From an uncultured Anaerolineales bacterium (GTDB lineage: Bacteria > Chloroflexota > Anaerolineae > Anaerolineales > Villigracilaceae), in the NCBI GenBank assembly GCA_938008865.1, contig CALLJA010000498.1, positions 1 through 10,832 on the forward strand: a DNA stretch of 10,832 nucleotides. The letters are read 5' to 3'. The notes beneath the pieces were generated by a model. It had not been told where the DNA came from, did no database searches, and saw only the letters and a program-made list of their open reading frames with translations. A program made the translations under genes and the position numbers. Positions 6,672 to 10,832 of the stretch are shown piece after piece (the stretch's first letter is position 1; each line of letters starts with the position of its first letter).

Positions 6672-7049
6672 CTAGTTCTGGCAGGAGCAGGAACCGCCGC
6701 AGCCGCAGCCTTCCCCGCCGTGCTCGTGGTCCTTCTTGGCGGCCGGGCTATCCACCAGGAAGCCCGCGCCGTGAGTCGGGTCGTTGACGAAGTCCACGGT
6801 CGCGCCGCGCAGGTAGTCGATGGAGACGTTGTCCACGACCACTTTGACGCCGTTGCTGTCGAAGGTGGTGTCGACGTCGCGGAAGTTGTTGTCGAGGGCC
6901 ATGCCGAAGTTCACGCTGCAACACCCGCCGCCGGCCACATACACGCGCAGGGCGTAGCCTTCGAGGTTGCGCTGACTCATGATGTCTTTGACAGCCTGGG
7001 CGGCTGAAGAGGTAATGGTAACGGTCTGGGTTTCGATTTCTTGTAGCAT
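6672..7049 (-). CDS. HesB/IscA-family Fe-S cluster assembly protein
   Basis: The 125-aa product has the A-type carrier layout: LRVYVAGGGCC at 34-44, VDNVSIDYLRGATVDFV at 72-88 (GxxVDF element) and a C-terminal CGCG (115-118). C43 (or C44), C115 and C117 correspond to the three cluster ligands of IscA/ErpA/SufA, which hand Fe-S clusters to target enzymes. Two things are unusual. A charged His-containing insert, KKDHEHGGEG (105-114), precedes CGCG, and two more cysteines follow it (121, 123), giving a Cys/His-rich tail instead of the usual CGCGxSF. It is a single gene with its own promoter, SD and terminator; no isc or suf partner is in view. Which A-type subtype it is cannot be decided from sequence alone. 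Confidence 0.9.
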   Translation of the reverse strand: MLQEIETQTVTITSSAAQAVKDIMSQRNLEGYALRVYVAGGGCCSVNFGMALDNNFRDVDTTFDSNGVKVVVDNVSIDYLRGATVDFVNDPTHGAGFLVDSPAAKKDHEHGGEGCGCGGSCSCQN

Positions 7050-7054
7050 GTTTG

Positions 7055-7060
7055 TCTCCT
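7055..7060 (-). promoter_or_regulatory. Strong ribosome binding site of the IscA-like gene
   Basis: AGGAGA on the minus strand, 5 bases before the ATG. It supports the 7049 start and contrasts with the SD-less starts of fhaA and the zinc-ribbon gene. Confidence 0.8.
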
Positions 7061-7083
7061 GTGGTCAGGTCTAATGTGGACGG

Positions 7084-7112
7084 ATGTTATCAGAATTTAG
7101 TGGGCCTGTCAA
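7084..7112 (-). promoter_or_regulatory. Promoter of the IscA-like gene
   Basis: A perfect TTGACA -35 (7112-7107), a 17-bp spacer and TAACAT as -10 (7089-7084, four of six bases). The predicted start near 7077 gives a leader of about 28 nt with the SD. It is the best sigma-70-type promoter in the window. It lies about 40 bp past the end of the small membrane protein gene, so read-through from the hflX operon is also possible. Confidence 0.75.
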
Positions 7113-7151
7113 CGGAAAAACTTGCGGCAGGCTTTCAATCCGTAGCGGCGG

Positions 7152-7355
7152 TCACAGCGCCCAGGCCAGCATCAGGCCAAAGAGGGCGACCACCAGCCCG
7201 ATGTGCAGGAACAGGTTGGAGGTGAGCAGGATGTTCCCCGCAGGCAGCAGGAATTGGAGCAGCAGGTTCAGGAGAATCATCCCGATGCCGATCAGCGGTA
7301 ACAGGCCCTTGCGGTGGGCCAGGTATTCGGACATGAAATCCAAAAATTTCGACAT
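7152..7355 (-). CDS. Small two-helix membrane protein coupled to hflX
   Basis: The 67-aa product has a short amphipathic, charged N-terminus (MSKFLDFMSEYLAHRKG) and two hydrophobic segments, about 18-38 and 44-66, separated by a PAGN turn. I do not recognise a family. Its ATG shares one base with the hflX stop (TGATG), which indicates translational coupling, and the GAG/GAT-rich acidic codons at the hflX 3' end supply an SD-like GAGGATGAAGG just upstream. Co-expression with HflX suggests a membrane role tied to that GTPase or to stress, but this is inference. No convincing hairpin terminator follows; only a T5 run (complement of 7116-7120) is present. Confidence 0.75.
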   Translation of the reverse strand: MSKFLDFMSEYLAHRKGLLPLIGIGMILLNLLLQFLLPAGNILLTSNLFLHIGLVVALFGLMLAWAL

Positions 7356-8770
7356 CAGCCTTCATCCTCTTCATCGAACTCGTCGTCGAGTTCATCGTCA
7401 AATTCGTCTTCGACCTCGTCTTCATCGGTCTCCAGCGCGGCGGGACGGGCAGCGCCGATCAGCCAGGGTGTGAACTGGGCCACCAGTCGCCCGGGCACGC
7501 GTCCCTGCATGACCACGCCTCCGCGCTCGTGCTCGATGCGCTCAATCTGTCCCGACTCGTGGAAAAGGGAGATGAGCGCACCCTGCTGATAAGGCAGTCG
7601 CACATGGACGGGCGCATAGGCCTCGTACAGTTCCTCCTGCACTAGGCGCAGCAGGTCGGGCAGGCCAAGGCCTTTCAGGCCCGAGACCGCCACGGCCTTC
7701 GGATAGCGGCTGACGACCTCGCGAGCCGCTTCAGGTGCTTTGAGATTATCCACCTTGTTGAGCGCCGTCACCATCGGGATGTGGGCCGCTTCGATCTCGT
7801 CCAGCGTTTCCTGCACGGCCTGGAACTGGTTGAGCGCGTTGGGATGCGAGATGTCGACCACGTGCAGCAACAGGTCGGCTTCGGCGATTTCTTCGAGCGT
7901 GGCCTGGAAGGCCGCTACCAGGGTGGTGGGCAGTTTCTGGATGAAACCGACCGTGTCGGTCATCAGCGCCTGGTAACCGCCGGGCAGTTCCACGCGGCGG
8001 GTGGTGGGGTCGAGCGTGGCGAAGAGCTGGTCGGCGGCGTACACGTCCGCGCGGGCCAGGCGGTTCAACAGCGTAGACTTGCCCGCGTTGGTGTAGCCGA
8101 CCAGAGCCACGGTGGGAATGCGCGAACGCTTGCGCTGGGCGCGATAGCGCATGCGGTGGGCGCGGACCTTTTCCAGCTCGCGTTTGAGGTGGGCGATGCG
8201 TGTGCGGATGGCGCGGCGGTCGACTTCCAGTTGCGTTTCGCCCGGGCCGCGCAAGCCGACTCCGCCGGCCGAGCCGGTGCGTCCGCCGCCGCCGCCTGCC
8301 TGGCGGGCCAGGTGCGTCCATTGGCGGGTAAGGCGCGGCAGGAAATACTCATACTGCGCCAGTTCCACCTGCAACATGCCCTCGCGGGTGTGCGCATGCT
8401 GGGCGAAAATGTCGAGAATCAGGGCGGTACGGTCGAGGATGCGGACCTTCTCGCCGAGCACCTTTTCCAGTTCGCGCTGGTGGCGCGGACTTAACTCATC
8501 GTCGAAGATGACCACCTGCGAGAGTGTCTCTTCGACCAGAGCCTTCAACTCCTCCACCTTGCCCGGGCCGATGTAGGTTTCGACGTGGGGATGGTCCAGT
8601 TTCTGGGTCAACTCACCGACGACCTCCAGACCGGCCGTGTCGGCCAGCAGGGCGAGTTCGGTTAGAGAGTCTTCCAGAGAGAGGAGGTGCTTCTGTTGAA
8701 AAATTTCCGCGCCAACGAGAAAAGCGCGTTCACGCGGCGGGATCGTGGGTTCGGGTTGTTTCTTGGACAT
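7355..8770 (-). CDS. hflX: GTPase HflX
   Basis: The 471-aa product has the HflX layout. The N-terminal HflX domain includes VETYIGPGKVEEL at 63-75 and the nucleotide-independent region up to LRGPGETQLEVDRR at 173-186, the family signature. A helical linker precedes the G domain: GYTNAGKST (225-233, P-loop), DTVGF (272-276, G3), NKVD (338-341, G4) and SGLKG (363-367, G5). HflX binds the 50S subunit, splits stalled or hibernating 70S ribosomes and helps in heat stress. Residues 446-471 form a tail composed almost wholly of Asp and Glu, beyond the conserved domain. The ATG at 8770 is kept because the conserved RAFLVG begins only 15 residues in, but it lies 41 bp inside the upstream kinase gene and has no clear SD. 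Confidence 0.95.
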   Translation of the reverse strand: MSKKQPEPTIPPRERAFLVGAEIFQQKHLLSLEDSLTELALLADTAGLEVVGELTQKLDHPHVETYIGPGKVEELKALVEETLSQVVIFDDELSPRHQRELEKVLGEKVRILDRTALILDIFAQHAHTREGMLQVELAQYEYFLPRLTRQWTHLARQAGGGGGRTGSAGGVGLRGPGETQLEVDRRAIRTRIAHLKRELEKVRAHRMRYRAQRKRSRIPTVALVGYTNAGKSTLLNRLARADVYAADQLFATLDPTTRRVELPGGYQALMTDTVGFIQKLPTTLVAAFQATLEEIAEADLLLHVVDISHPNALNQFQAVQETLDEIEAAHIPMVTALNKVDNLKAPEAAREVVSRYPKAVAVSGLKGLGLPDLLRLVQEELYEAYAPVHVRLPYQQGALISLFHESGQIERIEHERGGVVMQGRVPGRLVAQFTPWLIGAARPAALETDEDEVEDEFDDELDDEFDEEDEG

Positions 8771-9998
8771 CGGGTTGTGTGCGGGTTGTGTCTAGGCTAT
8801 CGAATAGTTTGCTCAGGCGCGAATCGACGGCGTCGGTACGCGCGGGGATCAAAATGTGGAACGTGGAGCCGGGCATTTTCTTTTCATCGTATCCTTCCGA
8901 TTCGACCCAGATGGTGCCGCCGTGCGCCTCCACGATGCCGCGCGCGATAGGCAGGCCCAGGCCCGGACCGCCGCCTTTGAATTTGGTCTTGCCGCTGGAG
9001 TGCAGGTCTACGCGGCCCAATTGGCCGAATTTTTCGAAGATCTGGGCCTGGTTCTCGGGCGAGATGCCGATGCCCGTGTCTGCCACGGTGATCTCGATGA
9101 AGCCTGGCAGGGTGCGGCCGTCCACCTGGATGGAACCTGTGTCCGGTGTGAACTTGATGGCGTTGCTCAAAATATTCCGCAGGGCCTGGTACAGGCGCTC
9201 GGGGTCGGCGAATATCCAGGTGTCGCTGCCCTTGAACTTCTCAATATTAAGGGTCTGCTGCCGCTCCTGGATGATGGGCTCCAGTTCGTTCTTCAACAGG
9301 TCGAGCAGCAAACCGACCTGCACGGGCTGGAAATTCAACGAGAGCAGGTGGTTGTCGATCAGCGAGACGTCGATCATGTCGTCCACGATCTGGCGCAGGC
9401 GGTTGATGCCGCCGTTCATGCCTTCGAGCAGGCCGTCCACGCTGCGCTGTTGCAGCGCGGCTACCTGGTCGCGGATCATCGAAGCGTAGCCCTCGATCAG
9501 GGTCAGCGGCGTCTTCAACTCGTGGGCGGCCACGGCGATGAAGCCCGACTTGCTGCGGTCGAGTTGTTCCATCTTCTTCTGCACGTCCGACATTTCAGAG
9601 GCGATGTGCGTCAGGCGCGTCTCCATCTCGTAGCGCGAGACGACCTCGATGCCGTAACTGAAGACGGGGATGACCGTGGCAATGTAATCGAGCGCGTCCT
9701 GTTCCTGGAGGGTTTCGCGCGCCACCTCGATGGTCAGGCTCATGATGCGGTTCATCACGAAGGCCACGTGATACTGGCCCTGGTCGAGGTCGGTTTCGGT
9801 GGGGGAGCGCGCCCAATCGTACAGGATCGGCTCCAGCCAGGCCGAATCGCCCGTGATGACGGCCTGCATCATCAGGTCGTAAAAACGTCCCAGTTCGGTA
9901 ACGAAACTTTCCCGCACCCCGGTGCCGCGGGCGAGGGCTTGCGAGACGCGCTGAATCCAGGGTTCACGGACCTGGGTGAGGAGTTCGGGAACGATCAT
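8730..9998 (-). CDS. Soluble sensor histidine kinase with RsbRD-like N-terminal domain
   Basis: The product is 422 aa from the ATG at 9998; an in-frame TTG at 10007 would add three residues, but ATG behind GGGG is preferred. Counting from the ATG, residues 1-120 are a helical domain with no membrane segment, similar in pattern to the RsbRD N-terminal (sensor) domain. A coiled linker (about 120-150) leads to the dimerisation H-box AVAAHELKTPLT (phosphoacceptor His about 159), the N-box RNILSNAIKFTP, G1 DTGIGIS, the F box FEKFGQ and G2 GGGPGLGL. All ATP-site motifs are present, so it should be active and cytoplasmic. No response regulator gene is in the window, making it an orphan here. Its 3' end overlaps hflX by 41 bp and it follows the M28 peptidase gene by 42 bp, so it probably belongs to a peptidase-kinase-hflX transcript. 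Confidence 0.9.
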   Translation of the reverse strand: MIVPELLTQVREPWIQRVSQALARGTGVRESFVTELGRFYDLMMQAVITGDSAWLEPILYDWARSPTETDLDQGQYHVAFVMNRIMSLTIEVARETLQEQDALDYIATVIPVFSYGIEVVSRYEMETRLTHIASEMSDVQKKMEQLDRSKSGFIAVAAHELKTPLTLIEGYASMIRDQVAALQQRSVDGLLEGMNGGINRLRQIVDDMIDVSLIDNHLLSLNFQPVQVGLLLDLLKNELEPIIQERQQTLNIEKFKGSDTWIFADPERLYQALRNILSNAIKFTPDTGSIQVDGRTLPGFIEITVADTGIGISPENQAQIFEKFGQLGRVDLHSSGKTKFKGGGPGLGLPIARGIVEAHGGTIWVESEGYDEKKMPGSTFHILIPARTDAVDSRLSKLFDSLDTTRTQPDVQETTRTHDPAA

Positions 9999-10040
9999 GT
10001 GCCCCAAGTGTACGCCGACTTTGCCAGTTTGAACATGATA

Positions 10041-10832
10041 CTAACGTTGACGATTTTGTTGGGTCAGCCACTCCAGCAGGGTCGCGCCAACCGCCTGCAG
10101 GCTGGCGGCAGAGACCTTGTCGGGCGTATCTGCGAGGGTGTGCCAGTAGGGATAGTCGAAGTCTATGATGTCCACGGCGGGCAACCCCGCTTCGAGGAAG
10201 GGCGTATGGTCATCCAGCATGCTATATTTCTCCTCGGCGATGAATACGTCGCCGTACCCCAGGCTGGCGGCCAGCGCCCAAATCTCGTTGCGGATGGACG
10301 GGGTGGAGTTGCGCTCCAGGTACAGGTTCAGGTCCGCGTCGCCGACCATGTCTACGATTACCACGGCGCGCGGCGTGAGGGTCGGGTTCTGCTCCACGAA
10401 GGCGCGCGAACCGAGGATCCAGTCCCAGCCGTCGATGCGGCCGTTGTCCTCGGCGTCGAAGAAGACCAGCCAGGCGGGCACACTCTCGGACGGCAGGGTA
10501 CGGGCCAGTTCGAGCAACACGGCCACGCCCGAGGCGCCGTCATTCGCGCCTGGCACGGGCAGGTCGTGATTCTTCGGCGCGGGGTCGTTGTCGGCGAAGA
10601 AACGGGTGTCGTAGTGCGCGCCCAGGATAACCTGCGGCGCTTCGTCGCTGCGGCGGGCGACGATATTCTCGACGGGGTGTCCCATCCTCTCGCTGGATTG
10701 GATCTCGACGATCCAGCCCGCCGCCTCCAACTCGGACATGATCCAGGCCTGGACCTGGGCGTGGCCCTCGGACCCAGGCGTGCGCGGCCCGAAAGCGACC
10801 TGCGTCTGCACGTCGGCCAGGGCGCGCTCGCC
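10041..10832 (-). CDS. M28-family peptidase / glutaminyl cyclase-like protein, 5' end missing
   Basis: The frame stays open to the right edge: the codons beyond the GTG at 10811 read GERALAD, which runs smoothly into VQTQVAFGPRTPGS, a typical N-terminal motif of this family. The GTG is therefore not the true start and 263 residues are visible. Metal-site motifs in visible numbering: AHYDT (72-76), GANDGASG (95-102, Asp ligand), FFDAEDNG (124-131, Glu/Asp), VDMVGD (160-165), DDHTPF (207-212) and WHTLADT (230-236, His ligand). This spacing fits zinc-dependent M28 aminopeptidases and the glutaminyl-peptide cyclotransferase branch; WHT..DT near the end favours the cyclase-like branch. Any signal peptide would be upstream of the window, so location cannot be told. 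It is the first visible gene of the minus-strand run with the histidine kinase and hflX. Confidence 0.88.
   Translation of the reverse strand, partial: GERALADVQTQVAFGPRTPGSEGHAQVQAWIMSELEAAGWIVEIQSSERMGHPVENIVARRSDEAPQVILGAHYDTRFFADNDPAPKNHDLPVPGANDGASGVAVLLELARTLPSESVPAWLVFFDAEDNGRIDGWDWILGSRAFVEQNPTLTPRAVVIVDMVGDADLNLYLERNSTPSIRNEIWALAASLGYGDVFIAEEKYSMLDDHTPFLEAGLPAVDIIDFDYPYWHTLADTPDKVSAASLQAVGATLLEWLTQQNRQR

Noticed and set aside
7113..7151. Possible terminator after the 67-aa membrane protein gene
   Set aside because: A T5 run is present on the minus strand, but I could not find a stem of useful length before it.
10035..10040. TATCAT on the minus strand upstream of the histidine kinase, a possible -10
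   Set aside because: Five of six bases fit, but no -35-like hexamer stands at 15-18 bp, and the short gap to the peptidase gene is better explained by an operon.
10809..10811. GTG as the start of the M28 peptidase
   Set aside because: The frame continues to the window edge with residues that fit the family's N-terminal motif, so the gene is simply cut by the edge.

Overview
The window is GC-rich and densely coded. It looks like chromosomal DNA of a member of the Chloroflexota, most likely an Anaerolineae-type lineage. This is inferred from gene content and style, not from a search: a SEDS polymerase fused to a penicillin-binding-protein (PBP) domain, DUF3662-FHA and membrane-FHA proteins, extracellular SH3b proteins with Pro/Thr linkers, and a glutaminyl-cyclase-like M28 peptidase. 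There are no mobile elements, tRNAs, rRNAs or CRISPR arrays, and no gene-free stretch longer than about 110 bases.

Left part (1-5351). The 3' end of an SH3b-domain gene (+) converges on a four-gene minus-strand operon, read right to left as fhaA, fhaB, mtnP, rodA-pbpA fusion. The operon starts at a TATAAT promoter placed almost on the fhaA start codon and ends at a 17-bp-stem terminator at 624-662. Its genes overlap or nearly touch (4-bp overlap, 8-bp overlap, 5-bp gap). The layout resembles the actinobacterial fhaA-fhaB-pstP-rodA-pbpA-pknA-pknB growth cluster, with a methylthioadenosine phosphorylase gene in the pstP position and no kinase or phosphatase in view. The striking point is the fusion protein: the SEDS glycosyltransferase half keeps its catalytic Asp, while the transpeptidase half has lost all three catalytic motifs (SxxK, SxN, KTG).

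Middle part (5352-7151). A double-zinc-ribbon protein gene (-) and a secreted, membrane-anchored SH3b protein gene (+) diverge from a 52-bp region that contains a palindromic -10 element. The SH3b gene converges on an IscA/HesB-type Fe-S protein gene (-) across a bidirectional GNRA-loop terminator. The Fe-S gene has its own well-formed promoter and Shine-Dalgarno (SD) sequence.

Right part (7152-10832). A second minus-strand run is read as M28/glutaminyl-cyclase-like peptidase (cut by the window edge), soluble histidine kinase, hflX, and a 67-aa two-helix membrane protein. The kinase and hflX overlap by 41 bp, and hflX and the small gene overlap by one base (TGATG). This suggests coupled expression of a kinase, a ribosome-associated GTPase and a small membrane protein.

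The theme of the left and middle parts is cell-wall growth and its FHA-based control. The right part looks like stress sensing and ribosome maintenance. The most promising novelty is the SEDS polymerase carrying a built-in pseudo-transpeptidase within the FHA operon.
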